DNA from: Plecoglossus altivelis
Lineage: Eukaryota; Chordata; Actinopteri; Osmeriformes; Plecoglossidae
DNA: 64,000 nucleotides
NCBI GenBank assembly: GCA_036571765.1
Contig: BROE01000015.1
Coordinates: forward strand, 1,610,941-1,674,940
Reading direction: 5' to 3'
Shown here: positions 47,801 to 58,900 of the stretch, one piece after another
How positions within the stretch are numbered: the stretch's first letter is position 1
Layout: every line of letters starts with the position of its first letter
Program-made: the position numbers and the translations under genes
Notes under the pieces: generated by a model
What the model was told of the DNA's origin: nothing
Database searches by the model: none
What the model saw: only the letters and a program-made list of their open reading frames with translations

Positions 47801-50800
47801 CTATGGGCATGTCACTCCAATTAGATGGCTGCAGTTCACTGCTCTGTCCCTATAGCCTCTAACAACACAGCCAGCTCACAGTGTCTGGGCTGTAGGAGGG
47901 ACTCGCACGGCGGCGCGGACACGAACGCGTTCTACCCACTTCACTGCACAGCCTCTCCTGGAAAAAAGAAAGCACACTATAGGTACGTATGTACGGCAAA
48001 CAGATGATTTTCTACGGAGGATGATCAAATTCGTGGGACCTCTCTCCAGCCCTCCCCCTCCCCCACTCTCTTTCTCCCTCCCTCCCTCCCTCCCTCCCTC
48101 CCTCCCTCCTTCCAATCCTCCCTCTCTCCCTCTGTCTCTGGGCAGGGGCCAGCTGCGATGCATTAGGGACCCTGTCCCACTTCTCTCTGTTCTGCTATCT
48201 GTTTTAGAAGCTGCTTGACTTGGGTTTTCCCCTCGTTAAAACAAAACAAAACACACCAGTCCCATAAACAGGGCGAAGGGGAGCGTGTTGCTCCCCTGTT
48301 TTGGGGTTTGCTAGTTTCCCCGAGCGGGGCAAACTTGATGGCATCTCTCTCAGCGCCTCGGATCTGCCTGTGTGGAAACCGCTTGAGATTTGGGCTTTGC
48401 GTTCAAGTAACCGCTTGTAGTGTCTGGGAAGTCCTGGTGTCCTGCCAAGTCGACTAGTCTGGTGTTGTTGACCTGTGTGGGCCACTGGCATGGTCTAGCA
48501 TTAAGGAAACGCCTTCTTCGCTAAGCTGTGGCGCTTTGGCTGGGGAGCTTGAAGACTCCAGAGCACCCTAGGGAAGATGAGGAGGAGGTGGTGGTCTCTC
48601 CAGATGTTAGCAACAGAATGCTCCCAGAGCGAACACACATTTCCGCCGCAACATTGCCTCTCAGGCCGTAAGCACGCGCGTGTACGTCAGGTCTAGCCTC
48701 GTGTGTAACCTTTTGACCCCTCCCCTTCCTTTCCCTCGCTTTGTTTTGCTTCGACAGAGATGCGAGACATGCTCCCCCCCCCCCGCTACACGCTCCTCAG
48801 CAGGAAGTGAAAACAGGGTCAAAGTTTAAACACACAGAAAGCCGCTTTCACAAGCCTAAGGTTAGAGAATGCTGCATAATTGATCTTGAGACGGTTCTGA
48901 CAGGCAGAACGGCTCAGAGAGGAGAGACTGTGTGTGTGTGTTTGTGTGTGTGCGGTTGGGGTGGGAAGGGGGGCTGTGGTTGGGGTGGAGGCAGGGGGGC
49001 TGTGGTTGGGGTGGAGGCAGACTCTGGAGAGAAGACAAATGAGGGCTCAGGAAAAAAAGCTGCCCCAGTCCTGTCTAAATCAACCAATCAGGAGCGAAGG
49101 AGAGCTAACCCAGGGGAGGAGCCTCTCTTTATGGTTCAGAGGGGTGGGGGTGGGGGGGACCTGCGGCACCTGAGGGGTGGGGGTGGGGGGACCTGCGTGC
49201 GTCTGTATGTTTGAATGTAAGTGATATTCAGTCTTACCCTTGAAGCAGAAAACCCCATGCAGGTCAGTGGGTTTGGGGAAGCCAGTCTGGTCTGGGTTTT
49301 TATAGAGGGTCCGGACCCCCAGCAGACCCCCTCCACACTGGGGCCTGGGAACAGAGACGGGGTAGCGAGCGCTGCCGTCCGACAGCCAGCCGTAGTCGCA
49401 GCGATCCAGACCCCGCCTCCAGGCAGCAAACAGCTGGCCAGGCGAGGCGAGCACAGCGCCGTTACTCTCACACGTACGTTTGGCCTGGCGGAACGTCATT
49501 TTGTAGCGGATGGCTGGATAAAACACTTCTCCTGTTAAGGGAAACAGACACACAAACAGTGAATGGCAACACCTGTATTGACAAGGAAGTGTCACACAAC
49601 AAAGACTTTGGATACACTACATCCTGCATGTATTCCTTAATGTTGGCTTTGCTATCTCCCCACATAGCAGCCTGTTTTCTCACCATGCAGTTTGTCCACG
49701 TAGCAGTAAACATCGTACATCTCTTTAGGATCCCGGAGCCCGTACGTCCGAACGCCTGGTCGGCCCTTCAAATCCCCTGAGCAACCGGGACGGGGCTTCG
49801 TGATTGGATATCTAAAATGTAAGAGGGGAATGGATTAAATACACACACACATACACACATACATTCACATACATACACATACACATACACACACAGACAC
49901 ACACATACACATACATACACAGACACATACACACTCAGACACACACACACAGACACACACATACACATACATACACAGACACATACACACTCAGACATAC
50001 ACACACACACACATACACACACATACACACACGCACCTCACGGTCTGGTCAGCGAGCCAGCCTGCGTCGCATTGGTCAAGCCCATCCTGGAAGGCAGCAT
50101 ACAGCTGGTCTGCTGTAGCGATGGTGGCCCCGGCTGACTGGCATGCGTCTGCAGCGCCCTGGAAGTCCAGAGTGTAGCGGCTGGTACTGGCCCGGTAGTG
50201 GAACACCACGCCTGGAGGAAGAACACAACCAGACAACCAGCCAGTCAGCCGATCAGACAACCAGCCAGTCAGCCGGTCGGCCAGTCAGCCAGTCAGCCAG
50301 TCAGCCGACCAGACAACCAGCCAGTCAGCCAGTCAGCCGGTCAGCCAGTCAGTCATATTAGTATTGATCTGTAGTTGTATCATCATTGATCATAATACAT
50401 CGAACGATCAAGTGGGTCATGTTCTCGTTTCCCTTTAGTTTTTTCTTCCCTTTTTGTTCATTTTATCTACCAAGCCTGGTAGCTGAGATGTGGTTACTTT
50501 GCATTGTAGCGAAGGACATGCAGACTGTTCCTCCACTCTCACCACAGACGTACTATAAAACAAAGGACTTCTGATCCCTGATCTATTGCTGATGTTTCCT
50601 GCGGGCCGCTACGCAAGCGTCACCTTGGATAAAAGCGGACGCCCGGTGACTAAAACGCGACGTCCGTCCAAACGCAGCGCGCTGACAGATGCAACGGCGT
50701 GAAACCTTTGAAGCGAACGGATGATTCGTTTCAGTCTGGTTCCTTTTTTTACGTTCACGAATGGCCGACTTCCTTTCCACTTCCTCCTCAAGCAGGGAGG

Positions 50801-51996
50801 CTGGAAAAGCCGATGGATTTGAGCACGCTGGGTAACCCAGGTGAGTAAGGAGGAACACGAAGCAACTGAGGTACTTTCCCCAGGAGGTTTGAACCCTGCT
50901 GTTGTCTGAGGGCCACGGAACCGGACCTTTCATTTGCCACCATAAAAAGAAAAAAAAAAGACTTTGACCTCTGTCTCTGAAGCAGCTTCTGGCAGCTTCA
51001 CGGGAGCAGTGTGAATGTGCTGTGGAAAGCAATGGCTGTAGGTCACTCATAAGGATGTCTTTGTGAGCGAACAGGCCCTGCTGTTCATCTCCTAATGTGG
51101 AATCTCAGCTACCGGGGGTCTAATGATATTCTGTCAGTCCCACTCGGACACTTTCGCCTACCCTACATGTTTCAATGGGGATTTGTCTGATGTGAATTTG
51201 ATGGACGTGGGAGTTGAAACAGGTACAGGTCTATGTTGGGTTCACCAGGGTTAGAGCAGGGATCAATGAATAATGAACTACAGCAGGCTGACTGCGATTT
51301 GATAGTTCCCCTTTGGATACGGCCTGATCATTTCGAATGCAGTCTTGATTGTTGCCATTAAAGAGACTGGGGTTAGTTCCAACTGTTGAGTCCAATTGAG
51401 GCAGCTAGCTCCAAAATTAGCGTGGGACTACCAGAGGATAGACTGACAGGCATGTTCTAGTGTTTCACCACAAAGCCCAGACTGGAACTAATGATAATAC
51501 GTATGTGTGTGTGTGTGTGTGTGTGTGAGTTCCACTCACCGCTGACGTTGAGACTGACTGAAGCCTGGGTGTCCTCCATTCCATGCATTACTTCACAGCG
51601 GTACAGGCCGGCGTCGCTGGCCCTCAGGCGGACGATGGTCAGCGACGCATCCCCCGCTGCCTGGGGGTGGCTGGCGACCGCCACCCTGCCTTGGTACTCC
51701 TGGCCCACCTTGACTACTCCTCCCTGGGCCACCAGCACCACCCTCTCCCCCTCCCCCTCCAACCCCTCCAGCCGTGTCCACTTGATCCTCAGCTGGTCCT
51801 CCGGGCTCTGCGTGGCGGAGCCCAGGGGGCGCGGGGTAGGCGTGGGGCTGCTGGAGGTGGTTTGCATGATTGAGAAGTGGCATGGCAGCGTTGCCTTGCC
51901 TGCCAGAGAGCCGCTAGCAGGGGAACTCTTTTCCATTGTCATCTTCCATGCTTGGTCTGAAAACACAAGACCAGTTAGTTTGAGCGATAAGAGACA

Positions 51997-52042
<46 letters not shown>

Positions 52043-52177
52043 GGAGGAAGACAAACAGTGAAAGTTTTTTTAAGAAAAGAAAGAGGGACTGAAATGAAAA
52101 TGTCCAAACTCACCGTGCTCCGCGAAGCTAGAACACAAACACAGCAGCCACAGCAGGTGTCGGATTTGTAAGGACAT
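35489..52177 (-). CDS. vcan: Versican core protein (lectican; G1, GAG-alpha, GAG-beta, G3)
   Basis: This is a large secreted chondroitin-sulfate proteoglycan that binds hyaluronan through its N-terminal G1 domain. Coding exons in reading order: 52177-52114 (signal), 51956-51540 (Ig), 50211-50037 and 49811-49684 (Link 1), 49531-49238 (Link 2), 46569-45877 (GAG-alpha), 43643-43456 and 43225-42154 (GAG-beta), 41979-41866 and 41780-41667 (EGF), 38341-38183 and 37637-37555 (lectin), 36031-35762 (sushi, disrupted), 35676-35489 (tail). All observed junctions are in phase except for an expected 145-nt lectin exon that I could not find. Two Link modules with no G2, the DAAERECRLHGAHLVSILS lectin segment and the xrcc4-hapln1 context identify versican rather than aggrecan, neurocan or brevican. 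The GAG region is only about 650 aa, far shorter than mammalian V0. a versus b paralogue (one is called dermacan in zebrafish) is unresolved. Confidence 0.92.
35762..36031 (-). CDS. vcan: vcan sushi (CCP) exon, frame-disrupted and 87 nt too long
   Basis: The acceptor CTGCTCCAG at 36032 and the donor at 35761-35760 are good. The 3' half is intact: YEINSLVRYHCKNGFIQRHV, then IIRCRDDGQWDSPKISCM. The 5' half starts SCSQAP in the expected phase, but the following homology (ENA-RVF-M of the CCP) is spread over other frames, and the straight frame has a stop. About 90 nt of C-rich low complexity (poly-G on plus, 35886-35965) then intervenes. Total length is 270 nt against 183 in lecticans. Alternatives are sequencing error in homopolymers, an inserted intron whose acceptor would be the C-rich tract ending CCCCCGAG, or genuine decay. 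Confidence 0.6.
36046..37554 (-). other. vcan segment where the third lectin exon should be; not recognisable
   Basis: The 145-nt exon with QYENWRPNQPD, GEDC and WNDVPC motifs is not found on the minus strand. The only candidate is a weak trace at about 36740-36835, where one minus-strand frame reads LEYAER, a stop, then PNCP, roughly matching the start of the exon. A separate minus-strand frame near 36590-36655 (GPKKIAELEKMVATRALKF) looks coding but is short, stop-bounded and unidentified. The 36.2-37.4 kb sequence is otherwise featureless. Confidence 0.4.
37555..38341 (-). CDS. vcan: vcan C-type lectin exons 1 and 2
   Basis: Exon 38341-38183 (159 nt) encodes DTEVCEYGWQKFQSHCYKH, then WDAAERECRLHGAHLVSILS and EEQQYVN. 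Exon 37637-37555 (83 nt) encodes LGHDYQWIGLNDKMFERDFR and WTDSRPA. The sizes 159 and 83 are those of other lecticans. The last residues SRPA differ from the usual GS-x-L, a first hint of the disturbed sequence that follows. Confidence 0.9.
38343..40082. repeat. vcan intron: GA, CT/TCTG and TG tracts
   Basis: GA-rich sequence lies at 38343-38530, a CT-rich block with TCTG units at about 39422-39722, and a TG tract at 39995-40082. Between them (38540-39420, 39725-39990) is unique sequence without coding signal. Confidence 0.75.
40163..41637. repeat. 21-bp minisatellite in vcan intron
   Basis: About 70 head-to-tail copies of atggctctgtcccagtctaag or its ...agg variant, with occasional 1-6 bp deletions and a rarer variant unit atgtctcatcatcccagtcta. 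Because 21 is a multiple of three and the unit has no stop in several frames, it gives long false ORFs on both strands (MALSQSK/R; LGQSHPR; DWDRAIL). The array ends 29 bp from the donor of the second EGF exon. Confidence 0.95.
41667..41979 (-). CDS. vcan: vcan two EGF exons of the G3 domain
   Basis: Two 114-nt phase-1 exons. 41979-41866 encodes LTQCAVNICQNGASCYQKG ... CVCAPGYSGNHC. 41780-41667 encodes EIDECESNPCRNGATCMDG ... CICLPSYTGQFCEQ, a calcium-binding type EGF. Each has six Cys. The exon size is standard for lecticans. Confidence 0.95.
42000..42110. repeat. (CAT/CGT)n trinucleotide repeat in vcan intron
   Basis: About 105 bp of catcatcgtcatc. It reads as poly-Asp on the minus strand and His-rich on the plus strand, but sits in the intron between GAG-beta and the first EGF exon. 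Confidence 0.85.
42154..43643 (-). CDS. vcan: vcan GAG-beta region, split into two exons
   Basis: Exon 43643-43456 encodes VDHILDILGQPLGGDP ... LIPQFPDFP ... PPTLSFINGKHQ. Exon 43225-42154 begins VTLEPLGAAEEQEARGDQFE. Together they align with the N-terminus of mammalian GAG-beta (EILPEFPDI ... YINGKHLVT ... DPEAAEARRGQFE), which is one exon there. The second exon is acidic at first, then Thr/His/Pro-rich and mucin-like (TTHHQDPYTHPRHPATQG), with a few SG sites (LPSGSGSTE, YHSGD), and ends NIAG|D into the EGF exon. Reading through the intervening 230 bp meets a stop, so splicing is required. Confidence 0.85.
43226..43455 (-). repeat. GGAA/TTCC-type repeat forming a 230-bp intron inside GAG-beta
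   Basis: Nearly all of this intron is ggaaggatgg/aaggaaggaagg repeat on the plus strand. The minus-strand borders are CAG|GTCAGA and CTCCTCCCAG|GTG, phase 0. Confidence 0.8.
43657..45876 (-). other. vcan intron between GAG-alpha and GAG-beta
   Basis: About 2.2 kb of mostly unique sequence with short CA and G-rich tracts near 44100 and 44455-44470. No gene is recognised on either strand. Confidence 0.5.
45877..46569 (-). CDS. vcan: vcan GAG-alpha-type exon (chondroitin sulfate attachment)
   Basis: The 693-nt exon joins Link 2 (FKG|KEPEF) to GAG-beta (NNHS|VDHIL). It is Pro/Thr/Ser-rich and contains a Ser-Gly cluster in acidic context (GEGSGSGESSGSGEGSSEGE, about 46150-46225), the strongest chondroitin-sulfate attachment site in the gene. 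It ends FHLIIVNVHD. In mammals GAG-alpha is alternatively spliced; here the phases (1 in, 1 out) would also allow its skipping. Confidence 0.88.
46570..49237 (-). other. vcan intron between Link 2 and GAG-alpha
   Basis: About 2.7 kb. A pyrimidine-rich block lies at 47005-47060, CT-rich sequence at 47500-47570 and a CCCT-type repeat at 48050-48130. Two copies of a G-rich ggctgtggttggggtggaggca unit lie near 48969-49018. No coding signal. Confidence 0.5.
49238..52177 (-). CDS. vcan: vcan N-terminal G1 region: signal peptide, Ig, Link 1, Link 2
   Basis: The start codon is ATG at 52177-52175; the signal peptide begins MSLQIRHLLWLLCLC. A poly-T-rich acceptor ending CACCGCAG lies just 5', so this exon begins at 52179 and a non-coding exon precedes it. 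The Ig domain has Cys in ATLPCHF and GLYRCEVMHGMED, with WTRLEG between. Link 1 reads GVVFHYRASTSRYTLDF ... DQCDAGWLADQTVRYPITKP ... YDVYCYVDKLH. Link 2 reads EVFYPAIRYKMTFRQAKRTC ... DRCDYGWLSDGSARYPVSVP ... CGGGLLGVRTLY. All four Link-module Cys are present in each. The Ig exon carries an extra Ser/Thr/Pro loop (SSSPTPTPRPLG) between the strands. Confidence 0.95.
49830..50036 (-). repeat. (CA/TACA)n microsatellite filling the intron inside Link module 1
   Basis: The intron between the two Link 1 exons is almost entirely CACATACACAGACA-type repeat and abuts the donor at 50036. Confidence 0.8.
50222..50353 (-). repeat. Short tandem repeat (cagtcagccrgtcagacaac) in vcan intron
   Basis: About 130 bp of CAGTCAGC-based degenerate repeat directly upstream, in gene orientation, of the Link 1 acceptor. 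It could reduce splice-site strength. The rest of this intron, to 51539, is unique sequence without a gene. Confidence 0.65.
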
Positions 52178-53158
52178 CTCTGCGGTGACTTTGCGTATGC
52201 AAAAAAGACAGAAAACAAAGCTACGTGTGAGCTGGTTGAAAACCAACAGGAAAACAGGAGAGGGACTGAATGGCAGCGTTGAGCAGAGTGAACCGTGCGA
52301 GACTGCTGCAGTCAAGGCTACAGAGCGTCAAGTTAGAAGGACTATTCATCTACTCACAGCTGAGTCAAGACAATGAACCCTGACTCAGGAGTACAGATCT
52401 TAAACCGGTATCATAAAAACAAACGCGTCAATTAGGTCTAATAACTTTCTAATAAGGGGAATTTACGACCTTGCCAAGTTGTCAACAAATTTGGTAACGA
52501 ATTATGCTCTTTTCTTAAGTCAACCGGAACGCGCCACAGATGCTCTGGGTTGCTATGCAGCTGGGCAGATGTGCGCGCTCTCTCATGGTCCAGGTCAGAT
52601 AAGCCCACGCCGCAGGCTACGACAATAAATCTTATCAACTGATCAGCTGTCAATGGGTGTGACTGAATGGTTAGGACATAAAAGATGCTCCTGGAATCGG
52701 GTTTCTCCGTGTGAGCGTTAAAAGTTATCTGCGTGAGGACATTCCTGACCACCCAAACTCTTGCTCGTTCCCTGGGGTAACAAAGCGACATCCATGTCTT
52801 TAATTGCAAAAAGATGTCGAACATCCACATCCACCACAGTATCCATGTGCATGATCAATCACAGAGCGCAGATGTATGGAAATAGTGCCAAAGTTCCGCA
52901 CAAAGCATACGCCTATCCTGTTAAAAAAATATCTAACTTAACTATCAAGGAATAAAAAGATATGATGAAATATATTTTCACTAAAAGATAATATACTATC
53001 ATTAAAAAAAACAATACCTTTAAGTTGTGGAATCCAATATCTGCCGTGAAGTCTACAGCTCCAACTGTAAGTTCCAGATCGAGGTTTTTACCGAGTGACT
53101 CTCCGCAAACCACAGGCTGGTCCGAGACGGAATCAGTAAGAACTATCCTTCACTCACC

Positions 53159-53260
53159 CTCGGCTGCAAGTTCAAACCAACTTTACCACCACTATTATCC
53201 AGTCTTTAGCAAGAGGAGGGGCGCACAAGTCTAACATGCCAAATACCGCCCCAAAAAGAC
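53159..53260 (-). promoter_or_regulatory. vcan: Putative vcan first (non-coding) exon and core promoter
   Basis: On the minus strand a strong donor GAGG|GTGAGTGAAG lies at 53158/53157, preceded by about 70-100 nt of non-coding sequence and a GGGGCGG Sp1-like box near 53250. This suits a 5' UTR exon spliced to the ATG exon at 52179. No TATA box is obvious. Confidence 0.35.
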
Positions 53261-53589
53261 GACAGACTTTCACAATTTCCTTGACTCAAGTTCTGACTCA
53301 AGTGCAGAGACGGTATTAATTTAATGACACCTACTATGGCAAAGTATTCCATTTTATATAAGACAGTAGACACAATTTCAACCAGGAACTTCTGTGATGT
53401 ACAATGAATATAAAATGAGTAACCTGTCATTGAATCCTTAAAATTGACATTTAGTTGAGCATGGTTAAGGCGCAGACAGGTGAACTAAATACTTGAATTC
53501 CTAATCATTAAACAATATTCCAAGGGAAATTTAATGTATGTTTTATGTTTATTAAATGACACATATATTCAAGTGGACAGTGATTAATA

Positions 53590-53813
53590 TAATTGCAATG
53601 TTTATTGAAGAAACACAATCACAAATTCCAAGTAAAGCATGTTAACTTATTCATCCCTTGCACATAGCCACTCACAACCTGACAATACATTTTCTGATCA
53701 CTGATCATGTCACTGTTAGGATTTTGATATTGTATGTTGAGTCATTTTATAAAATAACACCTGTGGACCTTGCAGCTCTGCCTAAAGTATAAAAAAGTCA
53801 CTTCTACATGTTC
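53590..53813 (-). terminator. xrcc4: xrcc4 3' UTR and poly(A) signal
   Basis: Minus-strand AATAAA lies at 53606-53601 (TTCAATAAACATTGC), about 210 nt after the xrcc4 stop. The predicted transcript end is only about 0.3-0.4 kb from the putative vcan first exon, so the two genes are closely in tandem. Confidence 0.65.
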
Positions 53814-53928
53814 TCAAAAGTCCTCAAACAGGTCTTCTGTGTCACGACTGGTTGCCATAGCATCTGAGGAACACTGGGGTGCCTGCTGCTTATTGGCTGT
53901 CCTTCTGCTCGTCACCGGGGAGTCCCTC
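53814..53928 (-). CDS. xrcc4: xrcc4 terminal coding exon
   Basis: The 115-nt exon follows acceptor GTGTACAG and encodes RRDSPVTSRRTANKQQAPQ, then CSSDAMATSRDTEDLFEDF and TGA. It completes the AG| phase left by the exon at 60481, giving Arg-Arg at the junction. The acceptor has no pyrimidine tract; a CA/TG microsatellite (53938-54124) abuts it. Confidence 0.82.
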
Positions 53929-55938
53929 CTGTACACGTGTACACACGTATACACACACACGCGCGTAGGCACACATACGTACACACACACACACACGTAC
54001 ACAAAAAGAGTACACACAAGCGTACAAACACACACGCGTAAACACACACGCGCGTACACATACACGCGTACACACACACGTACACACACACACACGCGTA
54101 CAGACACACACACACACACACACACAGAAAGCGGGTCAGCAGGCTAATGAAGGTGGTTTACAGCCTGGTTTTCCTGTGAGCCAGGAAGTGTATCATGTGG
54201 CATGTTAGGCCCCAGACTGGAAACACATGGGTAGGTTTAATACCTGTATGTGTGTGTGTGTTCAATTTCCACTGTATCAGGCTGTCGTCAGACAACTTCA
54301 ACTGTTTTTCATCCTACCCGGGCGCCTTGTCACACATCTTCAATGGGCTCACTGTATTTGGGAGGAAACGTCAAACTAAGCCCACGTCAAGAGATAAGGC
54401 AGACGTTCTAGCCGATCCCAAGCGGCACGCATGTGGACATGCAGGTCAGCTATTGGAGGAGAGAGTGACAAAGAGCTGAGGAGAGCAGAGGTGGAGGAGG
54501 AGGAGGAGGGACTGCTGGTCAGCTCCTCTGCCCTCAGGGCCCTGCAGGTTTGACACAGTGGGCCTCGTATACGCTGCACCCCTGTAAAACAGGAGGGGCT
54601 TTGGAGGCGTCTCTCTTTCTCAGTAAATCCTCTCCCTAAACCAGGACTGTCTCTCACCTTTGGCCTGAGCGATGGCGAAGGAGGAAGAGCGAGGGGAGAC
54701 TGGGTTCGACTCCAGACCTGCTGAGCAACACTTCCCGTTCTTATACCGTACGAGAAAAACCCAACTTCAGATGGCTGAGCGGGAAATGCGTCAGTGACGT
54801 CGACATCTTACTCACAATCCAAACAAAATTCCTCCAAAGCGTCGAAAAGGGGGAACGAGTTTTGAGACCCTGGGGTATGTGAATAGAGGGAGACGTTTAT
54901 AGATAAAGGGGAGAGATACAGTTGATAAAGCAAGACAGACAGAGAGCGAGAGAAAGAGAAAGAGAGAGAGAGAGGGAGAGAGAGAGTGAGAGTGTGAGAG
55001 GGAGAGAGAGAGAGAGAGAGGGAGAGAGAGAGAGAGCGCTGAGCTTGTTGAAATCATTTCCAACTGTATGACAAACAAGAGTTTGACTGCTGGAACCTGT
55101 TAAGAGGAAGTGGTAGAGCTGTCCGCAGCGCGAGAAAAAACCAAGAGGACCACCGGAGACTGAGAACATAGCTCCAACACATCCTCTACCAGACGATGGG
55201 AGGGGAGGTGACCTGAGCCACCGCAGCACAGGCAGCACAGGCAACCTGAGGTACCAGGTTCTTTGTACCCATCACACACACACACCACACCTCACCACCA
55301 CCACCACTGCACCCCAATACGACACCACCACGACTCACCCCCAATAACACACACTCGAGTCATCAAGTCAACCCCCCAACACACACCACGACTTACCCCA
55401 CACAACACAGCCCAAGCGACACACACTCTCCCACCCCAACACATTAGCCATACCGCGAAGCATCCCTGAAAACATATCACCACTCACCCCGCGAACACAC
55501 ACTAACTTCACCACCTCCCAGTACTGCGAGACGACCAGCACTTCAGTCCCGCAAGACAACACGGCAAGCCAAAACATAGCCACAGCTTCACCTCCACACA
55601 CAACAGCACACCACACCCCACCACCCTCCAACACACACATACTAATCCCCAACACACATACTCAGCCCCAACACACACACACACTCACGCCAACACACAC
55701 ACACACACAAACCTTACACACCATAAATGAACTACAAAAAAAGTACGAAAAACACACACTCACCTCCCTGGAAACACATACACCCAACCACGCGACTTGG
55801 CTCTCCACCATCATACAAAATAGCATCAAGTCACTGTCTGCGTGATGTTATTTCTGCCGAGCTTGATAGTTCTTGAGAACGGAGAAGGTTCGCCGCCCAC
55901 CTGTGTCTGAAACGCCGCAATCCCATGCTTACGCCTGG

Positions 55939-55978
<40 letters not shown>

Positions 55979-58900
55979 CCTCTCTCCTTCTCTAAACACA
56001 CCTCCCACCGCCACCCCGGCACACAAACAAACAGATCATCAGGAGGACCTTTCCACGGACTCGCAGAAGGTATCGATGTACCTCACGTATAGATTAGAGG
56101 CTACGTCTCGCCATTGTCAAACTGTGCCAAGTTCTGTTTACAAGCCTGCGCAAACAAGAACGCCCCCCTCTCACACTCCCCCTCCAAACACACGCACCCA
56201 TACCCATACAAGGGTCTTGTAATGATTATCTCTACCGAGGCTGGGAGCAATGCGCTGATGGTTTACAGAGGCCTAGCCTGCAGGGTGTGCGTGTGTGTGA
56301 GCGTGAGTGTGTGTGCGAGAGTGAGTGAGTGTGTGTGTTTGCTTGTGCCACCCTATCAAACCATGCGTGGGTCTGACTCATGGGAAGTCATGGGAAAATC
56401 TATCAAGAAAAAGGAACACAGAACCTCCGCACTATGAAGTCCAACGCTGTGTGACGTTAGCGACCCAGCGAAGGTAGTTTTGCCATCGAGTTGCAGCGCA
56501 GCTGTAGTTGGAATCGAATCCCTTGTTTATTTTGCACAGCCCCTTTTACAAGCAGTGTCCGTAGGCTTCACGTGTGCCCACAGAACTGCCCCGCAGCCAA
56601 CTGAAACCCTCAAGGAGACTCGTTCTGGTACAACTAGTTCTCTCTGCTGTTGCTCTTTCTTGAACTCCTTGCCTTTCATTGCTCAGAGCTTTATTTCTCC
56701 TGTGCTCCGTTCTCTCCTGGCTGTTCTTCCCTTATCAGTCTTTTGGACTGTTTTGAGATAAACCTAAAGAGAGGGAGAAAGAGAGACAGACAGAGTGAGA
56801 GAGATACAGACACAGAGAGCGAGAGGGCGAGAGAGACAGACAGAGAGAGAGGGCGAGAGAGACAGACAGAGAGAGACAGACAGACAGAGAGGAAGAGAGA
56901 CAGACAGAGAGAGAGGAAGAGAGACAGACAGAGAGAGAGAGAGACAGAGAGGAAGAGAGACAGACAGAGAGAGAGAGACAGAGAGATACAGAAAGAGAAG
57001 TGGGAAACATGAAGGTGAAATGGGGTCACGGATAAATAAATAAATAAAAACATGACCGTCCACCCACCCATATCCTTCCCCTCCTCTCCAGCCAGCCAGC
57101 CAGCCTCCCCTCCACTCCTCTCCCCTCCCCTTCAGCCATCCCCCCTCCACTCCCCTCCACTCCTCTCATCTCCCCTCCCCTCCAGCCATCCTCCCCTCCC
57201 CTCCACTCTACTCCCACCCCTCCTCTTCTCTCCTCTCCCCTCCACTTCCCTCCTCTCCAGCCATCCTCCCCTCCTTTCATCTTCCCTCCTCTCCCCTCCA
57301 CCCCCCTTCTCCTCTCTCCTCTCCTCCTCTATCCTCTCCTCCATTCTTCTCTCCTCTCCTCTTCTCTCCCCTGACAGACAAAGGTCTCTGTCCTTTTGCG
57401 AACTCCGGAGCCCTGCAGGCCCAGTTTCGGAATGAGCCTGGAGCGATTGCCGGCGATTACACGCCGGCAGCTGCCTCTCAACTCACTTCTGTTTTCTAGT
57501 TGGCCGCAGCAGGGCTGGTAACGGGCTAAGTTCGTGGGGCTAGTACGGACTGCAGCTGCGGATGGCACCGCCGTTAGCCATCTGTGCGCGGCGGCGTTCT
57601 GTGTGACACTTAGCTCCCCTCAGAGACTGTCTCTAAGGGCATCTATACCACAAGGGGAGGAGGGAAGGGGGGGTGATGGATAAAGGCCAGTCTGGAATGT
57701 TTTGGAGAAGCCTGCTTCTTACTGTTCAGGAGAGAGGTTGGTGCTGTGGTGTTTTGGATCTGGAAGGGGGGGGGTCAGAGGCTTCCATTTAGCCACCCAA
57801 GGTTTGGCGCTCTCTCTCTCCCCCCCCCCCCCACCGAGCCAACAGCTCCCCGTGTCCAGACCCAGCCTAGCAAGGGCTGCGTTCAACACAGCCGCCTGCC
57901 AGTTCTACCAGCTCCAAGAGGAGTTCTTTTTTTCTCTTATGGAGAACAAACACTGTTCTATTTCGAATTGACTCCGTGCTGCTGCAAGCACATGACGGTC
58001 CTGCGATGTGACAGGACAGGATCACACTACAGCAACAGGGACAGTATAAAGACACAGTATAGCTGCAGGTGCGATCGTGAACGAAGGGGTTCGGCCCCTG
58101 AAAGCAGGCTGCCACACCAAGGCTGTTGTTCGCCATACACGCACACACACACATACACACACTCAAGGATGGATAGCAGTTGGGGGGTGTGTGTTCATGT
58201 AAAGACAAGGCTGGGGTCGGGAGGTATTTATCCTGAGGCTGCCTGTGTACCAACCTTCTCATGACCAGCTGGACTGCCGGAGGACTAGTAACAGTGTGTG
58301 TGTGTTGGAAAGTCAGACAGAAAGCCAGAGATACAGAGTAGAGAGTGAGAGGGAGAGCGGCCTGGTGGTAAGGTGAGCTGAACAGGCCCTGAAGCAACCT
58401 CAACTCACGGATATGGCTGGAGAACGGCAATTTTCAGTTTTTTTTATTAGCAATAAAGCGAAAATGCTGAATGTGATATTCCCTTAAGGTGGAAAGCCAT
58501 AAATGTGACATGCCCTTAAGGTGGACAGCTGTGCTTTCTTTTTCCTACGGACGCCATGTTAGAGGAGGGGGAGGGCAGGAGAGTGGAAATTCTGAGCTGA
58601 CCAGCGGAGTTCAGGAACAGGGGGTCCCCTGGCTCTACTTCTACACCCTTTCCTCCTCCTTTCCTCTTTCATCTGCCTCGTTCTATCTTAGTCTCTGTTC
58701 TGTAAAAGCAGCTTGCTCGCCCCCCCCTCCTCCCCTACCCCCCCATCTTAAGACAATGACACAGCTCCAGCACCAGCCGCCCTCCAGTCAACCATGCTGC
58801 ACGTCACTTGGCTAAGAGGGTGCTGACAGCGGGAGTTCTCCACACCGCAGGACGGTCCACCAGAGAGACTACAGGCCGCTCCACCAGAGAGACTACAGGC

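Noticed and set aside
35489..52177. Calling the lectican aggrecan
   Set aside because: There is no G2 domain or keratan-sulfate region. GAG-beta sequence, lectin sequence and xrcc4 linkage match versican.
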